From Brachybacterium avium (GTDB taxonomy: Bacteria > Actinomycetota > Actinomycetes > Actinomycetales > Dermabacteraceae): DNA of 64,000 nucleotides. Positions 55,525 through 64,000 of the stretch are shown here, one piece after another. The stretch is taken from NCBI RefSeq assembly GCF_002216795.1, contig NZ_CP022316.1, positions 2,819,205 to 2,883,204 of the forward strand, written 5' to 3'. The translations under genes and the position numbers were made by a program. The notes beneath the pieces were generated by a model. It worked only from the letters and a program-made list of their open reading frames with translations. It searched no databases and was not told where the DNA came from. Numbering within the stretch: the stretch's first letter is position 1; every line of letters starts with the position of its first letter.

Positions 55525-57398
55525 TGGCCTTCGGAGGTGGCGGCCACGGCGGGGGCATGGGCCCGAGGCCGGGCGCCGGCCGGATGCCGGACGACCTCCG
55601 GCTCGCCCCCGGGCAGCGCCCCGACGTGCGCCGCATGCTGGCACTGTTCCGGCCCTACCGCGCCACCCTCGTCGGGGTGCTGCTGCTGATCGTGCTGGCG
55701 GCCGCGATCGGGGTGGTCTCCCCGTTCCTGATCCGCGAGATCGTGGATGTCGCCCTGCCCCGCCAGCGGGCCGATGTGCTGGCCTGGTCGGTCGGCGGGC
55801 TGATCGCGGTCACCGTGGTGGCCAGCGCGCTCGGTGTCACCCAGGCGATGCTCTCCACCCGGGTGGGGCAGGCCGTGATGCATGATCTGCGGGTCTCGGT
55901 GTTCTCGCATCTGCAGCGCATGGGGCTGGGTTTCTTCACCCGCACCCGCACCGGCGAGATCCAGTCGAGGATCTTCTCGGACATCGGCTCGATGCAGGCC
56001 GTGGTCACCTCGGTGATGACACAGATCGTCTCCTCCGGTGCGGGGGTGCTGATGGCTCTGGTCGCCATGGTCGCCCTGGACTGGCGGCTGACGCTGTTCT
56101 CCCTGATCGCCCTGCCCTTCGCGGTGTGGATGAACCGGCGCGTGGGCCGCCGTCGGCGCGAGATCGTGCGTACCCGCCAGGAGAAGGCGGCCGACCTGTC
56201 CGCCGGCATCCAGGAGTCGCTGTCCGTCTCGGGGATCCTGCTCGGGGTGACGATGGGCCGCACGGAGGCGCTCACCCGCACCTTCTCCACCGACTCGCGC
56301 GAGCTCGCCGATCTCGAGGTGCGCTCCACCATGGCCGGCCGCTGGCAGATGGCCGTCTTCACCACCTTGATGGCGCTGTTCCCGGCGCTGACCTATCTGC
56401 TCGGCGGCCATCTGCTGTTCTCCGACCCCGAGGGGAAGGGAGTCACGATCGGCACCCTGGTCGCCTTCATCGCTCTGCAGTCCAGCCTGTTCCCGCAGGT
56501 GAACGGCCTGTTGCGGGTGGCGAACCAGGTCAACAGATCTCTCGCGCTGTTCACGAGGGTCTTCGAGTACCTCGATGCGCCGATCCTCATCCAGGATGCG
56601 CCGGAGGCAGTGGCGTTGGACCCGGCCACGGTGCACGGCCGGCTCCGCTTCGAGGAGGTCGCCTTCACCTATCCCGGCGCCGAGGAGCCCGCGCTGGCCG
56701 GCGTGGACCTGGTGGTCCCGGCCGGTCAGCACACGGCGCTGGTGGGGGCGACCGGCTCGGGCAAGACCACCACCGGCTACCTGATGGCGCGGCTGTACGA
56801 GCCGACGGCCGGGCGGATCACCCTGGACGGCCATGACCTGCGGGAGATCACGCTGGAGTCCCTCGCCGCGAGCATCGGGGTGGTGACCCAGGAGACCTAC
56901 CTCCTGCACGCCAGCGTCGCGGACAACCTGCGTTTCGCACGTCCCGACGCGAGCGACGACGAGCTCGAAGCGGCGTGCCGGATCGCCCAGATCCACGACC
57001 ATGTGATGGGCCTGCCCGAGGGGTACGGCACGGTGGTGGGGGAGCGCGGATACCGCTTCTCCGGCGGGGAGAAGCAGCGCCTGGCGCTGGCCCGGACCAT
57101 CCTGCGGGATCCGCCCGTGTTGCTGCTGGACGAGGCGACCTCCGCTCTGGACGTGGCCACCGAACGGGCGATGTCCGGGGCCCTCGCCGCCGCCGCCCGC
57201 GGGCGCACAACGGTCTCGATCGCCCACCGGCTCTCGACGATCCGCCACGCCGATCAGATCCTCGTGATGGAGAACGGACGCATCATCGAACGGGGCACCT
57301 ACGCGGAGCTCGTGGCCCGGGGCGGCAGCTTCGCCGAGCTGGCCCGCCAGGACGCCTGGCGCGAGGACGAGGTCCCCGGAGGCGGGACGACGGCATGA
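55524..57398 (+). CDS. ABC transporter, fused membrane and ATP-binding domains (exporter)
   Basis: A 624-residue half-transporter of the MsbA/MDR type. A Gly-rich N-terminus (GGGGHGGGMGP) precedes six membrane helices (about 45-340). The nucleotide-binding domain has Walker A GATGSGKTTTG, signature FSGGEKQRLALA, Walker B VLLLDEATSALD and switch His in IAHRLSTI. It probably works as a homodimer, exporting a lipid, peptide or drug. It starts inside the SDR stop codon. Confidence 0.88.
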   Translation: MAFGGGGHGGGMGPRPGAGRMPDDLRLAPGQRPDVRRMLALFRPYRATLVGVLLLIVLAAAIGVVSPFLIREIVDVALPRQRADVLAWSVGGLIAVTVVASALGVTQAMLSTRVGQAVMHDLRVSVFSHLQRMGLGFFTRTRTGEIQSRIFSDIGSMQAVVTSVMTQIVSSGAGVLMALVAMVALDWRLTLFSLIALPFAVWMNRRVGRRRREIVRTRQEKAADLSAGIQESLSVSGILLGVTMGRTEALTRTFSTDSRELADLEVRSTMAGRWQMAVFTTLMALFPALTYLLGGHLLFSDPEGKGVTIGTLVAFIALQSSLFPQVNGLLRVANQVNRSLALFTRVFEYLDAPILIQDAPEAVALDPATVHGRLRFEEVAFTYPGAEEPALAGVDLVVPAGQHTALVGATGSGKTTTGYLMARLYEPTAGRITLDGHDLREITLESLAASIGVVTQETYLLHASVADNLRFARPDASDDELEAACRIAQIHDHVMGLPEGYGTVVGERGYRFSGGEKQRLALARTILRDPPVLLLDEATSALDVATERAMSGALAAAARGRTTVSIAHRLSTIRHADQILVMENGRIIERGTYAELVARGGSFAELARQDAWREDEVPGGGTTA

Positions 57399-57510
57399 AC
57401 CGGTGCCCGTCCCCTCCTCGAGAAGCCGGCAGCACGCTGTCGGGGCAGGGCAGTCAGGGGGTCTGCTCGACGCGGGCAGCGGGACCGGGCGGCGACGGAA
57501 TACGACCAAA

Positions 57511-57530
57511 GGTGGAGGCCGCCCTCCACC
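57511..57530 (+). terminator. Possible terminator after the ABC exporter
   Basis: An eight-base perfect stem GGTGGAGG/CCTCCACC with a CCGC loop lies 112 bases after the stop, in a region without other genes. Confidence 0.45.
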
Positions 57531-57676
57531 CTGGGCGGGATGCGCCACCCGCACCGTGCGGGAGAGGATAAGAGCATCGGAGCGCATCGCATATCCTCAC
57601 GTGGCATCGCATGAGACGGGCGGGTGCGCTCACCGGCTCAGCACGCACCCGGCCCCAGGGCGGAGAGGATCCCAGC

Positions 57677-57901
57677 ATGGCGACGACGCCTCCCGAGAGT
57701 GCCGTGACCCCGCTGCGCCGGTCGAAGCCGGCCGTCGGCCACCCGCTGCTGTTCTCGTTCCTGCTCGCCGCGGCCGCCCTCGGGACGCTGCTCCTGCTGG
57801 TGACGGGGCCGAGCATCGGGTTGCCGCTCGCGATCGGCAGCGCCGCAGCGCTGATCACCCTGGTCGTGCTGACCTGGATCTTCACCGGGCCGCGTCTCTG
57901 A
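57677..57901 (+). CDS. Small two-helix membrane protein
   Basis: A 74-residue protein with a short polar N-terminus and two hydrophobic helices (LLFSFLLAAAALGTLLLLV and LAIGSAAALITLVVLTWIF). GGAGAGGAT lies upstream of the ATG. No family is recognised; such proteins are common in actinobacteria. Confidence 0.6.
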   Translation: MATTPPESAVTPLRRSKPAVGHPLLFSFLLAAAALGTLLLLVTGPSIGLPLAIGSAAALITLVVLTWIFTGPRL

Positions 57902-57981
57902 CCCGACGGCGATGATGAGAGCGGCCGACGACGGCTGATCGGACGAGGACAGCCTGAGGGGGTGCCCGGATCGGCTCTCTC

Positions 57982-58254
57982 TCAGACGTCGATCTCGATC
58001 TCTCCCTCGCCGCGGGAGACGCAGGTGATCAGCTGATCGGCATGCTCGTCGTCCATGAGGAACTCGTCCATGTGCTCGACCTCGCCGGAGACCAGCGGCA
58101 CCACGCAGGTGCCGCACACGCCGCCCTCGCACGAGTAGTCCATCGGGATGTCGGCATCGAGGAGCGCTTGGAGGAGGGATTGCCCCTCGTCGACCTCGAC
58201 CGTGATCCCGGACTTCAGGCACTTCGCGGTGAAGGGCTCTCCGAACAGCGACAT
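57982..58254 (-). CDS. Plant-type [2Fe-2S] ferredoxin
   Basis: A 90-residue ferredoxin with the cluster ligands Cys42, Cys47, Cys50 and Cys78 in SCEGGVCGTC and LITCVSRG. The fold has the usual beta-grasp pattern (VEVDEGQSLLQALLDADI). It resembles the C-terminal ferredoxin domain of phthalate-type reductases and stand-alone electron carriers of oxygenases. AAGGAG lies upstream of the ATG. Its partner enzyme is not evident nearby. Confidence 0.9.
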   Translation of the reverse strand: MSLFGEPFTAKCLKSGITVEVDEGQSLLQALLDADIPMDYSCEGGVCGTCVVPLVSGEVEHMDEFLMDDEHADQLITCVSRGEGEIEIDV

Positions 58255-58273
58255 CCTCGCTCCTTCTGCATCG

Positions 58274-58296
58274 TCCGCCCCGTGACGCGGGGCGGA
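58274..58296 (-). terminator. Hairpin downstream of the small secreted protein gene
   Basis: A nine-base stem TCCGCCCCG/CGGGGCGGA with a five-base loop separates the ferredoxin gene from the next gene on the same strand. Confidence 0.55.
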
Positions 58297-58386
58297 TCCA
58301 TGAAGGTCTTAGTCTTCCACGAGAACCCGTCTGCGACGAGGTGAGTCGTGCCTCGTCAGAACCTCCCGCAGCGGCGCGCGCACCGC

Positions 58387-58617
58387 TCAGCGGGCGGTGG
58401 GATCGGCCTCGTCGGACGCTCGACGCGGCGTCTCGGCCGCCGTCGCCGGGGCAGGGGCGGGGGCGGAGATCGCCGCCCGCACCGTCGGCGCGGGCTGCGC
58501 GGAGGGAGTGACTGCGAGGGCGGAGGGGCCGAAGCTGAGCACCAGCAGTGCCGCCGCGCCCAGCGCCGAGGCCCCGGCCGTCGCCCTGCTGCGGTGCGGA
58601 ACGGTGTCGTCGTCCAT
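58387..58617 (-). CDS. Small secreted or membrane-anchored protein
   Basis: A 76-residue protein with GGAGGAGACGAG before the ATG. A hydrophobic segment (GASALGAAALLVLSFGPSAL) ends in an AxA-like site (ALAVT), followed by an Ala/Pro-rich tail (PAPAPATAAETP). It looks like a short exported peptide; function unknown. Low-complexity composition makes the call tentative. Confidence 0.5.
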   Translation of the reverse strand: MDDDTVPHRSRATAGASALGAAALLVLSFGPSALAVTPSAQPAPTVRAAISAPAPAPATAAETPRRASDEADPTAR

Positions 58618-58781
58618 CTCGTCTCCTCCTGGTGGGGGGAGCGGCGTCCTCATCGCCGCTGTGCCCATTGCACCCTCCGCTCCTGGGCGGGTGCTGGGCA
58701 TCCGGTCCGGTGCGCCTGGGACCACGACCCGCCGCCCGGCGCCGATGGCTGTTCCCCGCGTCTCCTCCGCTCGCCGCGGGC

Positions 58782-58810
58782 GTGACCCTTCGCGATGGCC
58801 CGCGTACACT
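58782..58810 (+). promoter_or_regulatory. ileS promoter
   Basis: GTGACC (58782-58787) and TACACT (58805-58810) are spaced by 17 bases, placing the transcription start near 58817 and giving a leader of about 255 bases. Confidence 0.5.
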
Positions 58811-58814
58811 GCTG

Positions 58815-59072
58815 GCCATCGGCATCGACCCGGCCATCACCGGAGAGCCGCGGGAAGAACCGCCCACCGTCCGTCTCCGGGCACGGGCCCAGTAGAACCC
58901 GCCGGGACCAGCCCGTCATCGCTGAGGAACAAGGGGAGGCCCCTGCGTCGCATCCGTCGGCGCGAGGCATCAACCGAGGTGGTACCGCGCCACCGACCCC
59001 AGGGTCGGGAAGCGTCCTCGGAGCGCATGTCGTCCCAGCCCAGCCCCTGTCCTTCCTCGGAGGTCCGTCCTC
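58815..59072 (+). promoter_or_regulatory. T-box riboswitch controlling ileS (isoleucine, actinobacterial type)
   Basis: The leader contains the T-box consensus GAGGTGGTACCGCG at 58976-58989; its TGGT (58980-58983) can pair with the ACCA end of uncharged tRNA-Ile. An ATC specifier (58836-58838) lies in a short stem-I hairpin (CCATCACCGG), as in the ultrashort actinobacterial ileS T-boxes. The ribosome binding site GGAGG lies just before the ATG at 59073. Control is likely at translation: uncharged tRNA-Ile frees the site. Confidence 0.88.
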
Positions 59073-62000
59073 ATGGTCTACCCGGTCACCGGAGACTCCC
59101 TCGTCCCCTCACCGAACCTGCCCGCGCTCGAGAACGCCATCCAGGAGTTCTGGCGCGTCGACGACACCTTCCGCGCCTCGATCGCGCAGCGCGAGGGCGC
59201 CGAGGAGTTCGTCTTCTATGACGGCCCTCCCTTCGCCAACGGCCTTCCCCACTACGGTCACCTGCTGACCGGCTTCGTCAAAGACGTCATCCCGCGCTTC
59301 CGCACCATGTGCGGGAACAAGGTCGACCGCCGCTTCGGCTGGGACACTCACGGGCTGCCCGCCGAGCTCGAGGCGATGAAGGAACTCGGGATGACCGAGA
59401 AGTCCGAGATCGAAGCGATGGGCGTGAAGGAGTTCAACAACGCCGCCCAGGCCTCGGTGCTGAAGTACACCAAGGAGTGGGAGGACTACGTCACCCGCCA
59501 GGCCCGCTGGGTCGACTTCGAGAACGACTACAAGACCCTCGACGTCACCTTCATGGAATCGGTGCTGTGGGCCTTCAAGACCCTCTACGACAAGGGCCGC
59601 GCGTATGAGGGCTATTACGTGCTGCCCTACTGCTGGAAGGACCAGACGCCGCTGAGCGCCCACGAGCTGCGGATGGACGACGACGTCTACCAGGAGCGCC
59701 AGGACCAGACGGTCACCGTCACCTTCCCCTTCACCGGGGAGAAGGCTGCGGAGCTCGGCCTCCAGGGCGTCAGGGCGCTGGCCTGGACCACGACCCCCTG
59801 GACCCTGCCGACGAACTTCTCCCTCGCGGTCGGCCCGCAGCTCGACTACGCGGTGGTCCCCGCCGGGCCGCTCGGCGCCGCCGACGGCACGGCCGCGGGC
59901 GAGGGCCGCTTTCTGATGGCGAGCGCACTGCTGGGCGGCTACGCCAAGGAGCTCGGCTACGAGAGCGCCGAGGACGCGCTCGCCGCCCGCGAGGAGCGCA
60001 GCTTCGCCGGGCACGAGCTCGAGCACATGGCCTACCGGCCGCTGTGGACGGTCTACTCCGAGGACCGGGAGAAGTGGGGCACCGAGAACGCCTGGATCGT
60101 CACCGTCGCCGACTACGTCTCCACCGATGACGGCACCGGCGTGGTCCATCAGGCCACCGCCTACGGCGAGATCGACCAGCAGGTCAACGCCGCCTACGGC
60201 ATTCCCGTGATCGTCTCGGTCGACGAGGGCGCACAGTTCCTGGACTACTTCGCCGGCACCGAGCTCGACGAGATCGCCGGCGTGCAGGTGTTCGAGGCGA
60301 ACCGCCCGCTGATCCGCAACCTCCAGCGCTCCGGGCGTCTGCTGCGCGAGGCCAGCTATGTGCACTCCTACCCGCACTGCTGGCGCTGCCGGAACCCCCT
60401 GATCTACAAGGCCGTCTCCTCCTGGTACGTGAAGGTCGCCGACCAGCGCGAGCGGATGCTGGAGTTGAACGAGCAGATCGACTGGGTGCCCGGCAACGTC
60501 AAGCACGGCCAGTTCGGCCGCTGGCTCGAAGGCGCCCGCGACTGGGCGATCTCGCGCAACCGCTACTGGGGCACCCCGCTGCCGATCTGGAAGAGCGACG
60601 ACCCGAACCACCCGCGGATCGACGTCTACGGCTCTCTCGCGCAGATCGAGGAGGCCTTCGGAACCCTGCCGCGCAACGAGCACGGCGAAATGGACCTGCA
60701 CCGGCCGTACATCGACGAGCTGACGCGCCCGAACCCCGATGACCCGACCGGGCAGTCCACCATGCGCCGCGTCGAGGAGATCTTCGACGTCTGGTTCGAC
60801 TCCGGCTCGATGCCGTTCGCGCAGATGCACTACCCCTTCGAGAACACCGAGCAGTTCGAGTCCCACAACCCCGCGGACTTCATCGTGGAGTACATCGGGC
60901 AGACCCGTGGCTGGTTCTACGTCATGCACGTGCTCTCCACCGCGCTGTTCGACCGCCCCGCCTTCACCTCGGTGATCTGCCACGGCATCGTGCTCGGCGA
61001 GGACGGGCAGAAGATGTCCAAGTCGCTGGGCAACTACCCCGATGTGCGCGAGATGTTCGACAAGTACGGCGCTGACGCGATGCGCTGGTTCCTCATGAGC
61101 TCCCCGATCCTGCGCGGTGGCAACCTCGTGGTCGACGAGCCGAAGATCCGCGACGCCACCCGCCACGTAGTGCTGCCGCTGTGGAACGTCTGGTACTTCC
61201 TGGGGCTGTACGCGAACGCTGCCGGTGAGAAGGACGCGGCCGGGAAGCCGACCGGATACCGCGGGAAGACCCGTTACGACTCCACCGACGTCATGGACCG
61301 CTACCTGCTGGCCCGCACCGGTGATCTGGTGCGGGAGGTGAAGGAGTCGATGACCGCGCTTGCGATCGCCGACGCCGCCGAGCTGATCGAGGACTACCTC
61401 GACATGCTCACCAACTGGTACGTGCGCCGCTCCCGTGACCGCTTCTGGGAGGGCGATGAGCAGGCGATCGACGTGCTCTCGACCTGCCTGGAGACGCTGT
61501 GCCAGGTGGTGGCCCCACTGCTGCCGATGGTCGCCGAGGAGATCTGGAAGCAGCTCACCGGTGGTCGCTCCGTGCACCTGACCGACTGGCCGGACGCAGA
61601 TCTCTTCCCGCAGGACCCGCAGCTGGTGGCCCGGATGGACGATGTCCGCGCCATCGCCGGCGTCGGCAACTCGCTGCGCAAGAAGGAGCAGCTGCGAGCA
61701 CGGCTGCCGCTCGCCGAGCTCGCCGTCGTCCACCACGACCCGACCTCCCTCGAGGCGTTCTCGGGGATCATCGCCGACGAGCTCAACGTCAAGGCGGTGC
61801 GCCTGCTGGATGTCGCGAGCGAGGAGGCCCAGGGCATGGGCGTCGAGCAGCGCCTCAGCGTGAACGCCCGCGCCGCCGGCCCCCGCCTGGGCAAGCAGGT
61901 GCAGACCGTCATCAAGGGATCCAAGACGGGCGACTGGTCCGTGGACGAGTCCGGCCAGGTCACCTCCGGTGGAATCGCTCTGGCCGAGGGCGAGTACTCG

Positions 62001-62375
62001 CTGGACCTGGTGGCCGGGGACTCCTCCGCGATGGACGGCCATGTCGTCGGCGTCCTGCGCGGCGGGGACTTCGTCGCGCTCGACACCCGGGTCACCGCCG
62101 AGCTCGAGGCCGAGGGCACCGCCCGCGACGTGGTGCGGGTGATCCAGGCCGCCCGCCGCGGCGCCGGCCTGGACGTCTCCGATCGGATCCTGCTGACCGT
62201 GGACGGCGATGAGTCCGTGATCGGTGCCGTCGCCGCACATCGAGAACTCGTCGCCGGGGAGGTGCTCGCGGTGGAGCTCGATGTCCCAGCAGGCCCGGCC
62301 GAGGGCGCGCACGCGGCGAGCGAGAAGGTCTCCGGCGGCACCGTGACAGTCTCCGTGGCCCGCGCCGGCGCCTGA
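59073..62375 (+). CDS. ileS: Isoleucine--tRNA ligase (type 2, eukaryote-like)
   Basis: An 1100-residue class Ia synthetase with the HIGH-type motif PPFANGLPHYGHLLTG and KMSKS in GQKMSKSLGNYPD. The editing domain includes AWTTTPWTLPTNFSLAVG and DGTGVVHQATAYGE. The length, the HYGH motif and the C-terminal extension place it with type 2 IleRS, the class less sensitive to mupirocin. It is preceded by a T-box, so expression should follow charging of tRNA-Ile. Confidence 0.94.
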   Translation: MVYPVTGDSLVPSPNLPALENAIQEFWRVDDTFRASIAQREGAEEFVFYDGPPFANGLPHYGHLLTGFVKDVIPRFRTMCGNKVDRRFGWDTHGLPAELEAMKELGMTEKSEIEAMGVKEFNNAAQASVLKYTKEWEDYVTRQARWVDFENDYKTLDVTFMESVLWAFKTLYDKGRAYEGYYVLPYCWKDQTPLSAHELRMDDDVYQERQDQTVTVTFPFTGEKAAELGLQGVRALAWTTTPWTLPTNFSLAVGPQLDYAVVPAGPLGAADGTAAGEGRFLMASALLGGYAKELGYESAEDALAAREERSFAGHELEHMAYRPLWTVYSEDREKWGTENAWIVTVADYVSTDDGTGVVHQATAYGEIDQQVNAAYGIPVIVSVDEGAQFLDYFAGTELDEIAGVQVFEANRPLIRNLQRSGRLLREASYVHSYPHCWRCRNPLIYKAVSSWYVKVADQRERMLELNEQIDWVPGNVKHGQFGRWLEGARDWAISRNRYWGTPLPIWKSDDPNHPRIDVYGSLAQIEEAFGTLPRNEHGEMDLHRPYIDELTRPNPDDPTGQSTMRRVEEIFDVWFDSGSMPFAQMHYPFENTEQFESHNPADFIVEYIGQTRGWFYVMHVLSTALFDRPAFTSVICHGIVLGEDGQKMSKSLGNYPDVREMFDKYGADAMRWFLMSSPILRGGNLVVDEPKIRDATRHVVLPLWNVWYFLGLYANAAGEKDAAGKPTGYRGKTRYDSTDVMDRYLLARTGDLVREVKESMTALAIADAAELIEDYLDMLTNWYVRRSRDRFWEGDEQAIDVLSTCLETLCQVVAPLLPMVAEEIWKQLTGGRSVHLTDWPDADLFPQDPQLVARMDDVRAIAGVGNSLRKKEQLRARLPLAELAVVHHDPTSLEAFSGIIADELNVKAVRLLDVASEEAQGMGVEQRLSVNARAAGPRLGKQVQTVIKGSKTGDWSVDESGQVTSGGIALAEGEYSLDLVAGDSSAMDGHVVGVLRGGDFVALDTRVTAELEAEGTARDVVRVIQAARRGAGLDVSDRILLTVDGDESVIGAVAAHRELVAGEVLAVELDVPAGPAEGAHAASEKVSGGTVTVSVARAGA

Positions 62376-62384
62376 CCGGGGGAC

Positions 62385-62431
62385 AACGACCGGCGGCGCC
62401 CCGTCCTTGCGAGGAGGCGCCGCCGGTCGTT
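62385..62431 (+). terminator. Terminator after ileS
   Basis: A 16-base perfect stem (62385-62400 with 62416-62431) with a 15-base loop lies nine bases after the ileS stop. Confidence 0.8.
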
Positions 62432-62608
62432 CGCATCGCGACATGGTCTCGGTGCGGTTCTGCACCGACTTCCGAGAGCCGCTGGCCGCTTTCATCTACC
62501 GGACGACGCTCGACTGCACCCGCCGGCGTGCCGGCTGATCGCTTCGGGGCCCCGAGAGGCGACGGTCGTGGCATGCTCAGTCGTGAGCGCAGGTATGAGG
62601 GGATGATC

Positions 62609-63052
62609 ATGGTGAGCAGACGGGGACTCCTGGGAGGGGCGGCCGCGATGGCGACCGTGATCCTCGGTGGGTGCGGCCGCGACCGCACGGCGCTGGTGAC
62701 GGCCGCCAAGGAGGCTGCCTCCGGCGTGGAGGGCGTCGCGAGTGTGGAGCTCGAGATGGCTGACGGGGCGAACTTCGAGCAGCTCCTGCGCGGAACCGTC
62801 GCCCTCGAGGCGAAGGACCGTGACAGCGGACTTCTCGTCTTCGATGAGGCGATGCGCAGCATCATCACGGTCATCTATGAGGAGCTCGACGAGGTCGATG
62901 CCACGAGCCTCCGCGTCGGCTGGATCACCGGGGTGCTCGCCGGAGGCGAGGAGATCACCCCGATGGAGCTCGACCCCTATATGCCAGCGGTGAACCCGCG
63001 CCGCGACAGGATCACAGCGGAATCCTTCTACACCAAGTACGGACTGGGCTGA
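62609..63052 (+). CDS. Small lipoprotein of unknown function
   Basis: A 147-residue protein with SRRGLLGG and a lipobox ILGGC (Cys22). The mature domain has a mixed alpha/beta pattern (VASVELEMADGANFEQL; GLLVFDEAMRSIITVIYEEL). GAGGGG lies six bases before the ATG at 62609; an ATG two codons upstream is too close to it. It converges with the hydrolase gene at the right edge. Confidence 0.7.
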   Translation: MVSRRGLLGGAAAMATVILGGCGRDRTALVTAAKEAASGVEGVASVELEMADGANFEQLLRGTVALEAKDRDSGLLVFDEAMRSIITVIYEELDEVDATSLRVGWITGVLAGGEEITPMELDPYMPAVNPRRDRITAESFYTKYGLG

Positions 63053-63137
63053 GAACCGGGCTGGATCCGGGATGCGCCCGGGCCACTTGGTGAACCGCAG
63101 CCGAGGACGGGCGCGGTGGTGCAGCGCAGCAGAGGGA

Positions 63138-64000
63138 TCACGGAGCCCCGCGGCCTACCGACACCACGTGGGACTCGGCCACATAGGTGCCATCCCCGAG
63201 ATATCGCCCGGTGAGGTCGTCCTGCAGCGCTGACAGCGTCGGGTCGGTCGCGGTGGTCCTGCCCACACTGCCTGAGTACCCGCCCTCCGCCTGGCCCTGC
63301 AGTCCCACCGAATCGTGATTGGACTCCAGGATCTTCACGGGGTTCAGCGAGTCCACCGGATACCCCGGCAGAGAGACCTCGTGCCGGTTCGGGACCCCGA
63401 GTGTCCCACCATCGACCTGCGCGCCGCCGAGGTCGAGTCCGGGGATCAGGTCGCCGCTGATCCCGCCGGCGCCGATCCCTCCCTCGTGACTCACATTCAC
63501 CGACTGGGTCGATCCCTGCGCCGGGACGACGGTCTGCACCGGAGAGCCCACCGAGAAAGCGTGAGTCACATTGTATGTGCCCGCCTCCCCGGAGGCGCTG
63601 TTGAAGGAGGGGTCAGCGGTGAGATGATTCGCGACGATGCCGCCTTGGGAGTGGCCCACGATCATCACGTCCGCCCCGGGCGGCACCCCGGCAGCTTCCA
63701 TCGCGGCCTGGACGTCGTCCATCGCGGCAGGATGCTGACCGGCGGTCAGGCGCAGGTTCGAGCCCCAGTCGCGCGAGTTGCCCTGCCCGCCGTAGGCGCC
63801 GGGAACATCCGAGATGTCCGCACCTTCGGTGGGCGGCACCTGCACGATGTACACGGGTTCATCGCTGCTGGCGCTGCGGATCTCCTGAATGCCGATCTGC
63901 CCGTTCTGAAGCGGACCCCCGGGGTTCTCCATGCGCAGGGCATCGTTCTGGAGGATCAGGTCCTGCAGGGTCTGCGGGCTCTGCGCAGGATCCGAGTCGG
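63138..64000 (-). CDS. Alpha/beta-hydrolase (lipase/esterase-like), 5' end cut by the window
   Basis: The frame stays open to the right edge, so the N-terminus is missing; 287 codons are visible. The nucleophile elbow is VGHSQGGIVANHL, preceded by strand and helix typical of the fold. Downstream segments SVGSPVQTVVPAQG and NHDSVG may hold the acid and His of the triad. Before the domain, LQNDALRMENPGG suggests a helical N-terminal region. It may be secreted or a type VII substrate (no signal is visible). The methionine at 63932 is probably internal. Confidence 0.7.
   Translation of the reverse strand, partial: DSDPAQSPQTLQDLILQNDALRMENPGGPLQNGQIGIQEIRSASSDEPVYIVQVPPTEGADISDVPGAYGGQGNSRDWGSNLRLTAGQHPAAMDDVQAAMEAAGVPPGADVMIVGHSQGGIVANHLTADPSFNSASGEAGTYNVTHAFSVGSPVQTVVPAQGSTQSVNVSHEGGIGAGGISGDLIPGLDLGGAQVDGGTLGVPNRHEVSLPGYPVDSLNPVKILESNHDSVGLQGQAEGGYSGSVGRTTATDPTLSALQDDLTGRYLGDGTYVAESHVVSVGRGAP

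Noticed and set aside
59109-62495. A 1128-codon open frame antisense to ileS
   Set aside because: The composition is typical of a shadow frame, with no domain, and ileS on the other strand is certain.

Overview
The window comes from a GC-rich (about 70%) actinobacterium. Gene content and order (tRNA-Gly, tRNA-Pro, tig, clpP1, clpP2, clpX; senX3-regX3-phoU; carD with an ispD relative; a T-box in front of ileS) fit the Micrococcales. A Brachybacterium-like member of the Dermabacteraceae is my best guess, by inference only. Coding density is high. No phage, insertion sequence or CRISPR array is visible. Many genes have a TANNNT -10 hexamer ending 6-7 bases before the start codon, which indicates leaderless transcripts.

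Layout. 0.2-8.4 kb: a GuaB1-type GMP reductase, galE, the tightly overlapped operon PTS-IIB/ispF/ilvA, ispD, a zinc-ribbon protein, a degenerate second IspD-like protein beside carD, and a lipoprotein. 8.5-16 kb: regX3/senX3 diverging from phoU, an LCP ligase, trmB, a Rieske lipoprotein, def and a YihY membrane protein. 16-28 kb: a GH65 phosphorylase with beta-phosphoglucomutase, an SRPBCC protein, an MFS transporter, a second CarD-like protein, an ABC pair, an aminotransferase and an Ogt/Ada-AlkA alkylation-repair operon. 28-35.5 kb: two tRNAs, trigger factor with a histone-like tail, clpP1-clpP2-clpX and chorismate mutase, with an NlpC/P60 hydrolase and a RibD-like protein between.

35.5-45.3 kb is the most striking region, a complete selenocysteine island. 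It holds a formate dehydrogenase whose catalytic residue is encoded by an in-frame TGA followed by an E. coli-like SECIS hairpin, its iron-sulfur and NrfD-type membrane subunits, and selD, tRNA-Sec (selC), selA and selB. Substrate enzyme and decoding machinery therefore sit within 10 kb. SelD makes selenophosphate, SelA converts Ser-tRNA(Sec) to Sec-tRNA(Sec), and SelB delivers it at the UGA.

45-64 kb: a PH-like membrane protein, a WXG100-headed Gly/Ala-rich protein, valS, a metallophosphatase, a rearranged lipoate ligase, a conserved protein of unknown function, an ArsR/CDF metal-efflux pair, an SDR, an ABC exporter, a ferredoxin, a T-box-controlled ileS, a lipoprotein and a serine hydrolase cut by the right edge.

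Six genes (trmB, the GH65 gene, the SRPBCC gene, the aminotransferase, the fdh alpha subunit, selA) each carry a one-base deletion. Five are in runs of five G/C and one is in a run of three C. Reading frames on both sides are well conserved, so sequencing or assembly contraction of homopolymers is more likely than six true pseudogenes.
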